In this document: positions 33,510-41,585 of the stretch, piece by piece
How positions within the stretch are numbered: the stretch's first letter is position 1
How the letters are laid out: every line of letters begins with the position of its first letter
Source of the DNA: JBEKCP01 sp049509515
GTDB lineage: Bacteria; Planctomycetota; Planctomycetia; Pirellulales; Thermoguttaceae
Length of the DNA: 64,000 nt
Direction: 5' to 3'
Assembly (NCBI GenBank): GCA_049509515.1
Contig: JBEKZV010000043.1
Span: 25,334-89,333 of the forward strand
Program-made: the position numbers and the translations under genes
Notes under the pieces: model-generated
Seen by the model: only the letters and a program-made list of their open reading frames with translations
What the model was told of the DNA's origin: nothing
The model's database searches: none

Positions 33510-35030
33510 TTACAACTCCCAGCCCGGCCGGTATTGCCGGCGCAGGAAGCGGTTGGCGTCCGGGGCGTTGGTAATGGTCATGCTGTCGCTCTGGAAGTGT
33601 ACCTTCCGCCCGGCCCGCAGGGCGACGGTGCCCAAGTTGACGGTGTCGGTGATCGCCGCGGCGGACAGGAAGTTCCCCGGCGAGGGCTCGCCGCCTTTGA
33701 CGGCACGGACCCAGGGCGTGTAGCGCCCGCCGGGGTCACGCTTCCCGTGCGCGGGGCCGTGCGGCGCCGCCGTTTCCTTGCCCAGCGGCTCCCGCTTGCC
33801 CTTGGCGAACAGTTGCGGGTCCTGCCCGAAGAAACCGGCCATGATCGCCCCGCGCTCGCCGACGAACAAAATGCCCTCCGGCGGCATCTCGACGTTGTGC
33901 GACTCGAGTTCCTCGGGCAGCCGCGGCTTCATGCCCCCGTCGTACCAGAACAGGTCCAGCGCGGGCGCGTCGTCCCGTGCCGCGAAGCGGAAACGCATGC
34001 AGCACGCGGCCGGGTAGGAGAAATCGTTCGCCGCGGGCCGGCTGATCTGGTCCACGATCGTGCAGGTGTGGCTGGCCCAGGCCTCGGCACTTGCCGCCGG
34101 GCCCAGCCCCAGCGCCGTCATCACCGGCCACAGGCTGTAGATGCCCATGTCGGCCATCGAGCCCCCGCCGAAATCGTACCAGCCGCGGAAGACTGTGTGC
34201 GTGTAGTGCGGGTGATACGGCCGCGGCAGCGCCGGCCCGAGCCACAGGTCCCAGTCGAAACCCTCGGGCACCGGCGGCCTGTCTCGGGGAATCTCCGTGT
34301 ATTGCGGCCACACCGGCCGGTTCGACCAGTTGTGGATCTCCCGCAGCGAGCCGATGACCCCTTGCTTGACCTGCTCGGCGATCCGGCCGGTGCCGGCCGC
34401 GACGCCGTAGGCCATCAGGTGCGTGGCCAGCTTGGTCTTGCGGGCCGTCTCGACGACCAGCCGGCCTTCGGCGATGCGGTTGCCCAGCGGCTTGTGGACC
34501 ATGACGTGCTTGCCCTGCTTCATCGCCGCGACGGCGATGGTGGCGTGCAGATGGTCGGGCGTCATGATTTTCACCGCGTCCAGGCCCTTTTCGTTGGCCA
34601 GCAGCTCGCGGAAGTCGGCATAGGCGGAGCAGGCCTTGAATTTCTGCCCGCCCCGCTGCCTGGCGTAGTAGCCGTCCACCACTTCCCGGCCCACCTCCCG
34701 GCCCCCGGGGCAGCCGCCCTGGCCCTCCCGCCACGCCGGATTGCCCAGGTACCCTCGAATGCAGTCGCGGACGCCGTTCTTGCCCCATTCCACGTAATCG
34801 TGGCTGTCGCGGTTCGGGTCGCACACCGCGACAATCTGGACTTCCGGCTCGGCCAGGAGGTCCCCGAGCTCGTTGAACCCTTGCGTGCCCATGCCGACGT
34901 GGGCCAGCGTGATCTTGTCGCTCGGGGCGACGTGGCCGGCCCCGCCCAGGACATGCCGGGGGACGATGCTCACTACGCCCGCCGCGACGGCGGATCCCAT
35001 GAACTTGCGGCGACCGAAGGGGGTTGTCAT
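33510..35030 (-). CDS. Tat-exported Gfo/Idh/MocA-family oxidoreductase
   Basis: A 506-residue protein with a Tat signal (MTTPFGRRKFMGSAVAAGVVS). The Rossmann fold starts at KITLAHVGMGTQGFNEL, and the family's Lys-Pro motif is HKPLGN, variant of E-K-P. GSMADMGIYSLWPV matches the C-terminal-domain helix next to the active site. It should be an NAD(P)-dependent sugar or inositol dehydrogenase acting in the periplasm with its cofactor preloaded. The ATG at 35030 has GGAG seven bases upstream; the frame is open 31 codons earlier only through a repeat. Planctomycetes often keep such enzymes in polysaccharide-degrading clusters. Confidence 0.9.
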   Translation of the reverse strand: MTTPFGRRKFMGSAVAAGVVSIVPRHVLGGAGHVAPSDKITLAHVGMGTQGFNELGDLLAEPEVQIVAVCDPNRDSHDYVEWGKNGVRDCIRGYLGNPAWREGQGGCPGGREVGREVVDGYYARQRGGQKFKACSAYADFRELLANEKGLDAVKIMTPDHLHATIAVAAMKQGKHVMVHKPLGNRIAEGRLVVETARKTKLATHLMAYGVAAGTGRIAEQVKQGVIGSLREIHNWSNRPVWPQYTEIPRDRPPVPEGFDWDLWLGPALPRPYHPHYTHTVFRGWYDFGGGSMADMGIYSLWPVMTALGLGPAASAEAWASHTCTIVDQISRPAANDFSYPAACCMRFRFAARDDAPALDLFWYDGGMKPRLPEELESHNVEMPPEGILFVGERGAIMAGFFGQDPQLFAKGKREPLGKETAAPHGPAHGKRDPGGRYTPWVRAVKGGEPSPGNFLSAAAITDTVNLGTVALRAGRKVHFQSDSMTITNAPDANRFLRRQYRPGWEL

Positions 35031-35061
35031 GGAACGGCTCCTGCGGGGGATCGGGACCGAA

Positions 35062-35140
35062 AGTATCCGGCACCGGGCACCATGCTCGCATGGTCGGCGT
35101 GCCGCGTTTTTTGGACGGCACACGGAGTGTGCCGGATACT
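35062..35140. repeat. GTATCCGGCAC...GTGCCGGATAC repeat, copy 2
   Basis: It has the same outer arms as 11017-11072 (AGTATCCGGCAC / GTGCCGGATACT), but between them is CACCATGCTCGCATGGTCGG, the element found separately at 11092. Two repeat families are thus nested. Confidence 0.75.
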
Positions 35141-35314
35141 TTGGCGCGGCCTGTGAACGGTTAGTTTGCCACGGCCATCGTACCGCGCCGGCCGCCGGCC
35201 GTCCAGGATCGTGTCGCGCGTTGACTTCCGCCTGTCTTCTCAGTAAGCTCGGGGGTGTACGGTCCGCGATGTAGTCGGGCCGAGGTCCTACCCGTCCCCG
35301 GGAGAAGTGCTGCG

Positions 35315-37324
35315 ATGAGAGCGATATCTGCGAATTTTCTGGCCGGCGCGGCCGGCGCGGCGTGCGCCGCGGCCGCGGCCGCCGTACTGGCCGGGCAGGC
35401 CCTCGCGGCCCAGCCCGGCCCCGTGGGCGTGGTGAGCAACATCAAGGTGCTCTCGGACAAGGTGCCCGACGTGTCCAGCCTCGAGGCGTGGAAGAAGTCG
35501 TTCATCAAGGAGGGGATGAGCGACAAGGAGAAGGCCCTGGCGATCTTCAACACGGAGGTCACGTTCCAGCAGGCCGACGCGCCGCCCACCGAGTACCTGC
35601 AGCGCGAGGACTCCGTGCTGGATCCCATCAAGCTCTTCAACGTCTACGGCTACACGCTGTGCTCGGTGAGCTCGGCGAACGTCATGTGCCTGGCCCGCTA
35701 CGTGGGACTGCCGGCGCGGGACTTCACGATCCAGAACCATGTGGTGCCGGAGATTTTCTACGACGGCGCCTGGCACATGTTCGACGCCGACTTGATCGAG
35801 TACTTCCCCAAGGCCGACGGCACGATCGCCTCGATCGCGGAGATCGTCGACGCCGTGAGCAAGTGGACGGCCCAGCACCCCGAGTTCGCCAAGCTCAACA
35901 AGAGCACCCGCTACGCCTACATGGCCAAGCCCGGCTGGAAGACCGGCCCGGACATCCTCCTCCGCAACCCGTTCTACGACGACATGGGCTGGCTGCCCTG
36001 CGCCGAGTTCGCCTGGGGCGACACCATGCAGCAGTTCAGCGGGATCGCCAACAACTGGCAGTCGTGCTACTCGATGGGCTACCGCGTGAACGTCGAGCTC
36101 CGCGAGGGGGAGAGGCTCACGCGGAACTGGTTCAACAAGGGGCTGCACGTCAACATGAAGGGCGGCGGCGACGCGCCGGGCTCGCTCGGGGCGAAGATCG
36201 GCGAGGGGTCGTTCCGCCACTCGCCCCGCTGGGGCGACATCGCTCCCGGCCGCGTGGGCAACGGCACGCTGGAATACGACGTGCCCCTGGCCGGCGGCCA
36301 GTTCCGCGGCGGGGCCCTGACGGCCCTCAACCTGGCCGCCCGCTCCGAAGACCACGCCGGCCCGGCGGTCCACGTCGCCGACCCGGCCAGCCCGGGCGTC
36401 CTGGACATCCGCATGCCTTCCAGCTACGTGTACCTCAGCGGCCGGCTCAGCTTCGCCCCGGTGCTGGGCGACGGCGGCGCGATCAAGGTGCTCCTCTCCG
36501 ACAACAACGCTCTGGACTGGAAAGAAGTGGCCGAGGTCGCCGCGGCCGGCAATCAGTCGATCGACCTCGGGCCGCTGGTGTTCCGCCGCTACGCGTACGT
36601 CGTTCGTTTCGTGGTCAAGGGCAAGGGGACCGGGTTGGAGAGCCTCAAGCTGACCCACGACATCCAGCATTCACAGCGCCCCCTGCCCGCCCTGGCCCGC
36701 GGCGAGAACAAGATCACGTTTTCCGCTGGCCCGCCGGAGGGCACCATCACCATCGAGGGCGCCATGGAGCCCAGTTCCAAGGGCAAGCAACTGCTCGCGG
36801 GCGATTTCCATCCCAAGCTCGAAGGCTACGCCCCAGGCGCCTTCCCCCACGGCGAGGGGGAGAAGAGCATCGCCTTCCCCGTGAAGACCCCCGGCGACAT
36901 GACGCGGCTGCGGATCTCCGATTACTTCCTGTCCAGCGGCAAGGACAGCATGTACCTCGTTGAAGTGTCCTTCGACCACGGCAAGACCTGGAAGACGGTC
37001 GATCGGCCCGAGGGGCTGTCGGGGCCGCGGATTTTCGCCGGGCGCTACGTGGTGCTCGGCGACGTGCCCGCGGCCACCCGCTCGGCCCTGGTCCGCTTCC
37101 ACGCCGTCGGCCGCAACACGCTGGCCCTGTGCAATGCCCGCATCGACGCCGACTACAAGGAGCCCGCCGGCGGCTTCCGCCCGGTGCAAGTGACCTACGT
37201 CTGGGAGGAGGGCGGGCTGGAGAAGAAGGATGTTCACGTGGCCAAGACTCCCGCGGAGAGCTATACCATCACCTGCGAGTCCACGCCGGTGATGAAGAGC
37301 CTGGTGGTCGAGCTGGCCAAGTGA
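35315..37324 (+). CDS. Secreted transglutaminase-like superfamily protein
   Basis: A 669-residue protein with a signal peptide (NFLAGAAGAACAAAAAAVLAG...A). An N-terminal transglutaminase/protease-like domain (about 60-250) contains GYTLCSVSSANVMCLARYVGLPARDF, with a candidate catalytic Cys in the 'G-x-C' context, then NHVVPEIFYDGAWHMFDADL with the His-Asp pair. The remaining 400 residues are beta-rich modules (IRMPSSYVYLSGRL; VSFDHGKTWKTV) suited to carbohydrate or protein binding. It could be a protein cross-linking or protease-like enzyme outside the cytoplasm. GGGAGAA lies eight bases upstream of the ATG at 35315. No linked partner is evident. Confidence 0.75.
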   Translation: MRAISANFLAGAAGAACAAAAAAVLAGQALAAQPGPVGVVSNIKVLSDKVPDVSSLEAWKKSFIKEGMSDKEKALAIFNTEVTFQQADAPPTEYLQREDSVLDPIKLFNVYGYTLCSVSSANVMCLARYVGLPARDFTIQNHVVPEIFYDGAWHMFDADLIEYFPKADGTIASIAEIVDAVSKWTAQHPEFAKLNKSTRYAYMAKPGWKTGPDILLRNPFYDDMGWLPCAEFAWGDTMQQFSGIANNWQSCYSMGYRVNVELREGERLTRNWFNKGLHVNMKGGGDAPGSLGAKIGEGSFRHSPRWGDIAPGRVGNGTLEYDVPLAGGQFRGGALTALNLAARSEDHAGPAVHVADPASPGVLDIRMPSSYVYLSGRLSFAPVLGDGGAIKVLLSDNNALDWKEVAEVAAAGNQSIDLGPLVFRRYAYVVRFVVKGKGTGLESLKLTHDIQHSQRPLPALARGENKITFSAGPPEGTITIEGAMEPSSKGKQLLAGDFHPKLEGYAPGAFPHGEGEKSIAFPVKTPGDMTRLRISDYFLSSGKDSMYLVEVSFDHGKTWKTVDRPEGLSGPRIFAGRYVVLGDVPAATRSALVRFHAVGRNTLALCNARIDADYKEPAGGFRPVQVTYVWEEGGLEKKDVHVAKTPAESYTITCESTPVMKSLVVELAK

Positions 37325-37376
37325 CGTTTTGCGGGGAATAGGGTGGCCAATTGGGTGGCACGCCCAGAATGGCCGG

Positions 37377-37405
37377 TTGACCCTCCCGTCCGGTTGTGGT
37401 AAAAA
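37377..37405 (+). promoter_or_regulatory. Possible promoter of the small basic-protein gene
   Basis: TTGACC (37377-37382) and TAAAAA (37400-37405) are separated by 17 bp. Transcription would begin near 37412, about 60 nt before the GTG start. Confidence 0.4.
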
Positions 37406-37474
37406 TAGATGCTCCGGCGGTGGTATTTCCCTGCTGCCGGGGTATGTGGTTGGTATTGCCTTTGGAGTCCAGAC

Positions 37475-37660
37475 GTGTCAATCAGCGAGCGGAAGAAAGA
37501 GCTAAGGCGGCGCCGTCATCGGAAGAAGAAACTCTCGATTTTCGAGCGGAAGTTGCAAAAAGCGACCGTGTCGGAGCGGGCCATGATTGCCGAGAAGATT
37601 CGCGGCCTGACCCCCGGGTGCGAAGTGGTGATCGCCCGCTGGGAACTGGAAAAGCGGTGA
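37475..37660 (+). CDS. Small conserved basic planctomycete protein (DUF6800-like)
   Basis: A 61-residue, strongly basic protein: MSISERKKELRRRRHRKKKL then FERKLQKATVSERAMIAEKIRGLTPGCEVVI. The first half is a Lys/Arg helix and the second half is compact with a G-C-E motif. I recall near-identical small proteins in Pirellulales genomes (DUF6800), of unknown function; charge suggests RNA or ribosome contact (inference). Start: GTG at 37475 with GGAG 7 bases upstream; the frame continues further 5' without support. Confidence 0.6.
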   Translation: MSISERKKELRRRRHRKKKLSIFERKLQKATVSERAMIAEKIRGLTPGCEVVIARWELEKR

Positions 37661-37935
37661 CGGGAAGGCTGCGGTTGGCCGGGGGCTTGCCGACCGCCCA
37701 GTGACCCCATTGCCGGCCGGCCGCCCCGCCGACCCGCTCCGCGGGTGCCCCGGGGGTACCGCGACCGCCCAGCGAGCCGTTCCACGGGTACGCCGACTGC
37801 CTGTGGACCACCGGTCCAGCATGTCCGGCAAGTCAGCGGCCACTTGGCCCGTCTGTTCTGGCCTAAGATGCTGCCCGCGGCATAAGATCCTCTCGACGCA
37901 GCATTCTCTATTCTCTTCCAGCAGAGCAGCTCAAC

Positions 37936-39204
37936 ATGCGTGGATCGGAGGTGGTAATCACGGGCATGGGGGTGGTGAGCCCGATCGGCATCGGCCGCGA
38001 GGCATTTTGGGCGGCGCTGGTTTCCGGGCAGAGCGGCGTGCGGCGTATGGAGCTGGTCGACCCGTCGTCGTTGCCGTCGCCGTTGGCGGCCGAGGTCCGC
38101 GACTTCGACCCCAGGGCGTACGTGGTCAACCGCAAGAGCCTGAAAGTCATGTCCCGCGACGCCCAGTTGGGCATGGCGGCCGCCGCCCTGGCCTGCCGGG
38201 ACGCCGGCCTCGCGCCCGGCGCGGTCGACCCGGACCGCTTCGGGGTCGTGCTGGGGGCCGCGCGGATCTGCAACCCCCTGGAGGAGAGCCAACGGACCTA
38301 CGGCGCGTGCATGGTCGGCAGCCGGTTCGACTTCGGGCTGTGGGGGACCCGGGCGGTGGCGGCCAGCTTCCCGCTGGGTTTCCTGCGGGTGTGCCCGAAC
38401 ATGATCGCATCGCACATCTCGATTGCCCATGACGCCCGGGGCCCCAACAACACGATCCACCAGACGGAGGTTTCCAGCGTGCTGGCGCTGGGCGAGGCCG
38501 CGGGGGTCATCCGGCGCGGCGCCGCGGATGTGATGCTGGCCGGCGGGGCGAGCTCGGAGATGCACATTTTCGATTGCGTCCGGCGGTGCGTGATGGGGAT
38601 CCTCTCGCCGCGGCAGGAGGACCCGGCGTCGGTGGTGCGGCCGTTCGATGCCTGCCGCGACGGCCAGGTTTGGGGCGAAGGCGCGGCAATCTTCGTGCTG
38701 GAGAGCCGGCGGCACGCCGAGGCCCGCCGAGCGGGGATCCACGCCCGCATCCTCGCCTGCGCCTCGACCTGCGAGGCCGCGGCACACAACGGCAGCCCCC
38801 GCGGACTGAGCATCCGCCGCGCCGTTCGACTGGCGCTGGCGCAGGCCGGACTCCGCCCCGCGGACCTGGGCCACGTCAACGCCCACGGACTGAGCACCAT
38901 CCGCGACGACCGGATCGAGGCCCACGCCATCCGCGACACGCTGCCTACCGTGCCCGTCACCGCGCTGAAAAGCTATTTCGGCAACCTCGGCGCCGCGGGG
39001 GCGGCCATGGAAATAGCGGCCAGCGTGCTGTCATTCAGCCACGCCCAGGTGCCGCCGACCCTCAACTACGAGCAGCCCGATCCCGAGTGCCCGATCCAGG
39101 TCATCCACGGCGCGCCCCTGGCCTGCCGGGCCGCCGCAGCCCTCTCGCTCACCTGGCTGCCGGCGGGGCAGGCCGCCGCCATCGTGCTGGCCCCGGCGGA
39201 GTAG
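37936..39204 (+). CDS. Beta-ketoacyl-synthase-like protein lacking the catalytic cysteine
   Basis: A 422-residue thiolase-fold protein of FabF/KS type: VVITGMGVVSPIG at the N-terminus, GPNNTIHQTEVSS where the nucleophile cysteine should be, NAHGLST (His317) and KSYFGNLGAAGA. The cysteine position is Glu178 and the second catalytic histidine is Asn350. This recalls KS-beta chain-length factors and KSQ domains, which lost Cys and decarboxylate or act as partner. No ACP, ketoreductase or active KS gene is nearby. It probably pairs with a KS elsewhere, or is a binding protein. Length is normal for the family. No strong ribosome site before the ATG. Confidence 0.8.
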   Translation: MRGSEVVITGMGVVSPIGIGREAFWAALVSGQSGVRRMELVDPSSLPSPLAAEVRDFDPRAYVVNRKSLKVMSRDAQLGMAAAALACRDAGLAPGAVDPDRFGVVLGAARICNPLEESQRTYGACMVGSRFDFGLWGTRAVAASFPLGFLRVCPNMIASHISIAHDARGPNNTIHQTEVSSVLALGEAAGVIRRGAADVMLAGGASSEMHIFDCVRRCVMGILSPRQEDPASVVRPFDACRDGQVWGEGAAIFVLESRRHAEARRAGIHARILACASTCEAAAHNGSPRGLSIRRAVRLALAQAGLRPADLGHVNAHGLSTIRDDRIEAHAIRDTLPTVPVTALKSYFGNLGAAGAAMEIAASVLSFSHAQVPPTLNYEQPDPECPIQVIHGAPLACRAAAALSLTWLPAGQAAAIVLAPAE

Positions 39205-39270
39205 CGGGGCACAAGGATTGGCCCCCCGGCGGTGCGACGCCGCAAGCGGCGCGGCCGGTCCACACCCCGA

Positions 39271-39306
39271 GATCCTTCATCCTTGATCCTTGATCCTTAC
39301 TCCTTG
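39271..39306. repeat. GATCCTTCATCCTTGATCC tandem repeat
   Basis: Four to five copies of (G)ATCCTT(C/G) overlap the 3' end of the minus-strand gene and supply its last codons. The array at 5931-5964 is similar. Confidence 0.65.
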
Positions 39307-40023
39307 CTCCCCCAACCCCTCGCGTAAGGCAGCGCCGACCACCGGACGCGTCTTGGCCTTGATGTCCCAGTTGTACTGGGCCAGTTCCAGTCCCAGCCAG
39401 TAGACGGCCGTCAAGAGGGCCACCGTACTGATCGCCAGGAGCACCGTGTAGACGGCCGTGATCTGAGGGGTCGTCCAGCGGTGGCGCGTCTTCCATAACG
39501 AAAACGGAATCAAGACCAGCAGGATCAGGTATCCGGCAGTCCAGGCGACGTTTGTCTTGACGGCCTGCTCCACCACGAAATAGATGGCAATGGCCAAGAG
39601 GGCCACGCCGACCCAATCGACGTGGGCGAGCCATTTGCGCCGCTTGGACGCGGGTTCCGCCTCCTCCGCCTCGGCGTCGGAGGCGGGCGGCTCGGCCGGC
39701 GCCTCGGTGGCCTCCGGCGACTCTTCCGGGGCCGACTCGGGCACCATGCCGGGCATGGTCGCGGCGGCCGGCTCGCCGCCCGGCAGGGCAGCCCCCGGCA
39801 CGCAGGCCATAGTGTCCGCGTCCTCGGCCGGCAAGGCTTCGGCCGGTGGCTCGCTGCCGGCCGCCGCCTCCGCGGGGAAGCTGAAACCGCTGGGCTCGCT
39901 AAAGTCCAGGTCTTCCAGCGGCCCGCCGAGGTTCAATTCCTCCAGCGGCCCGCCCGCGGCGGGCTGGTCATCCGGCCGCTGCGGCTCGTCGGAGGGTACC
40001 CTGGGGTTCTTGGGATCAGCCAC
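39277..40023 (-). CDS. Planctomycete membrane protein with acidic N-terminal tail
   Basis: A 248-residue protein. The first 125 residues are acidic, Pro/Ala/Glu-rich and low complexity (PLEELNLGGPLEDLDFSEP). Three hydrophobic helices follow (about 133-150, 156-174, 190-215: VGVALLAIAIYFVVEQAV; GYLILLVLIPFSLW; TVLLAISTVALLTAVYWLGL). The C-terminus (GVRIKDQG) is encoded by the repeat array and is probably not conserved. The family is not recognised; three-TM with acidic tail suggests a membrane scaffold. A stop-linked TMH order and cytosolic tail are predictions from hydrophobicity. Confidence 0.55.
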   Translation of the reverse strand: MADPKNPRVPSDEPQRPDDQPAAGGPLEELNLGGPLEDLDFSEPSGFSFPAEAAAGSEPPAEALPAEDADTMACVPGAALPGGEPAAATMPGMVPESAPEESPEATEAPAEPPASDAEAEEAEPASKRRKWLAHVDWVGVALLAIAIYFVVEQAVKTNVAWTAGYLILLVLIPFSLWKTRHRWTTPQITAVYTVLLAISTVALLTAVYWLGLELAQYNWDIKAKTRPVVGAALREGLGEQGVRIKDQG

Positions 40024-40073
40024 GATTGCGTCTCTCCAATCTGCCTATTCATTATACTTTCCGCCGTCGGGCT

Positions 40074-41297
40074 TCACAACGGCATGCGTCGCTCGTCGAT
40101 CTCCAGCTCCGGCGGCACGACCGGGGTCGGAAACCGCCCCTCGTAGGCGAAGGTCCGGTTGCGGCCGTAGCGTTTCGACTCAGCCAGGGCCGCCTCCACC
40201 CTCCCCAGGAGTGAGGGCGCGGGCTCCGCGACCAGCGCCTCCGTCACGGCACAACTGACGGTGGTCCGGACGTCGGCGTTTCTGGTCTCGAAACGGACCT
40301 TTTCGATGATCTGCCGGATCCGCTCGACCACGCCGGTCGCCTCGTGCAGCCCGAGGTCCGAGAAGACCAGCAGAAACCGCTGGCCGGCATAACGGGCGAC
40401 GTCCGTGGGACCCGTGCATTCCGCCCGCAGCAGCCTGCCGATCGCGGCGAGGATGCCGTTGCCCGCGCTATAGCCGAGGCGCTCGTTGACCTGCGTGAAC
40501 CGGTCGAGATCGAGCATCGCCGCGCACAGGCGGCGGCCGGCGGGAGCCTGCTCGGCCAGCGCGGCCAGCTTGGCCTCGATCCCTGGACGGGTGATGCAGC
40601 CGGTCAGCGGGTCGATTGCCAGGGCCGCCTCGGAAGCCCCGGCGCGGCCCTCCTGCCGGACCGTCTCCGCCAGGGTGTGATCGAGCGTGTCGCGGAGATG
40701 ATCGCCGGCACTGATTAGCCGCTGGGTCTGCTCGACCATTTTCAGGCAACTGCGCCCCGGATCGCCGTCGTGGTCGAAGTGTACGATGTCCTGCCGCGTC
40801 CGCTTGATCTCGACGTCTTGCAGTTGCGAGGCGACCTGCAAGTCGCGGCGGATTTCCTCGGCCATTTGGGCATCCTGCATGAGGTCGGTCAACCGGCGTT
40901 GGGCGGCATCGCGATGATCGACGTACTCGCGGCTCACGGCGTCCAGGCGGCTCAGGCAGGCCTCGATGCCAGAAATGTCCGGCGCCGCGGCGAACTGGCG
41001 CAACCGGTCGTCGGCATCGCCCAGCTCCCGGCCGTAAGACGCAACCTCCTGGTGCAACGCCGCGACGGCCTGCTGACAGGGGCTTTGCGGCACGGCGTCC
41101 GCAGCGGCCGCAGGCGGGGGAGCGGCTGCGCCGGGCACCAGCCCGCCGGCACGGCTCGCGGAGGCCAGCGCCCCGAGCCCCGCCCAACACCGTGCGTCGG
41201 CCAGGGCCCGCCACCGCCGGCCCAGGTACACGGCCATCGCAAACCCCAGGGCGAGATCCACGACGGCGACAATGCACAGAAAGCCCAAGTGCTGCAT
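40074..41297 (-). CDS. GGDEF-like domain protein with degenerate active site
   Basis: A 407-residue protein with one N-terminal transmembrane helix (about 5-23), a coiled-coil region (about 70-210) and a C-terminal diguanylate-cyclase fold (about 225-385). The fold shows DPLTGCITRPGIEAKL, AMLDLDRFTQVNERLGYSAGNGILAAIG and RYAGQRFLLVF. The catalytic GG(D/E)EF is replaced by AGQRF, so cyclase activity is improbable; it may bind nucleotide or act as a scaffold. ESKRYGRN, the usual end of the domain, is present. It lies next to repeat copy 2 of the GTAGGGTGGGTCGA family. Confidence 0.8.
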   Translation of the reverse strand: MQHLGFLCIVAVVDLALGFAMAVYLGRRWRALADARCWAGLGALASASRAGGLVPGAAAPPPAAAADAVPQSPCQQAVAALHQEVASYGRELGDADDRLRQFAAAPDISGIEACLSRLDAVSREYVDHRDAAQRRLTDLMQDAQMAEEIRRDLQVASQLQDVEIKRTRQDIVHFDHDGDPGRSCLKMVEQTQRLISAGDHLRDTLDHTLAETVRQEGRAGASEAALAIDPLTGCITRPGIEAKLAALAEQAPAGRRLCAAMLDLDRFTQVNERLGYSAGNGILAAIGRLLRAECTGPTDVARYAGQRFLLVFSDLGLHEATGVVERIRQIIEKVRFETRNADVRTTVSCAVTEALVAEPAPSLLGRVEAALAESKRYGRNRTFAYEGRFPTPVVPPELEIDERRMPL

Positions 41298-41436
41298 GTT
41301 CCAGGGTGGGCCGGGGCCGTAAGACCCCGTATCCGCCGCGTGCCAATTTCATAGAGACAGTGTTCCGCACAAACAGGGAACACTGTTCGCCTCCCGGGCA
41401 ACTCTACGTCGCTTCCATTGCGGAGGAGGCGAAATG

Positions 41437-41522
41437 GTAGCGTGGGTCGAGCGCAGCGAGCCCCACCAAGGGCGATCTCACTCCCGCCTGTGGTGGGGCT
41501 CGCTGCGCTCGACCCACCCTAC
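41437..41522. repeat. GTAGCGTGGGTCGA dispersed inverted repeat, copy 2
   Basis: Arms GTGGGTCGAGCGCAGCGAGC and GCTCGCTGCGCTCGACCCAC, with the inner CCCACCA/TGGTGGG, almost exactly invert each other. It is shorter than copy 1 because the spacer differs. Confidence 0.8.
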
Positions 41523-41585
41523 AGTTGCCGCCTGGTGGCGGCTGTCGCGGGTCCGATTGCAGGGGATGTGCCGAATGTAGCCGGT

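Noticed and set aside
37936..39204. Part of a type II polyketide cluster
   Set aside because: No ACP, ketoreductase, cyclase or second ketosynthase gene is nearby.
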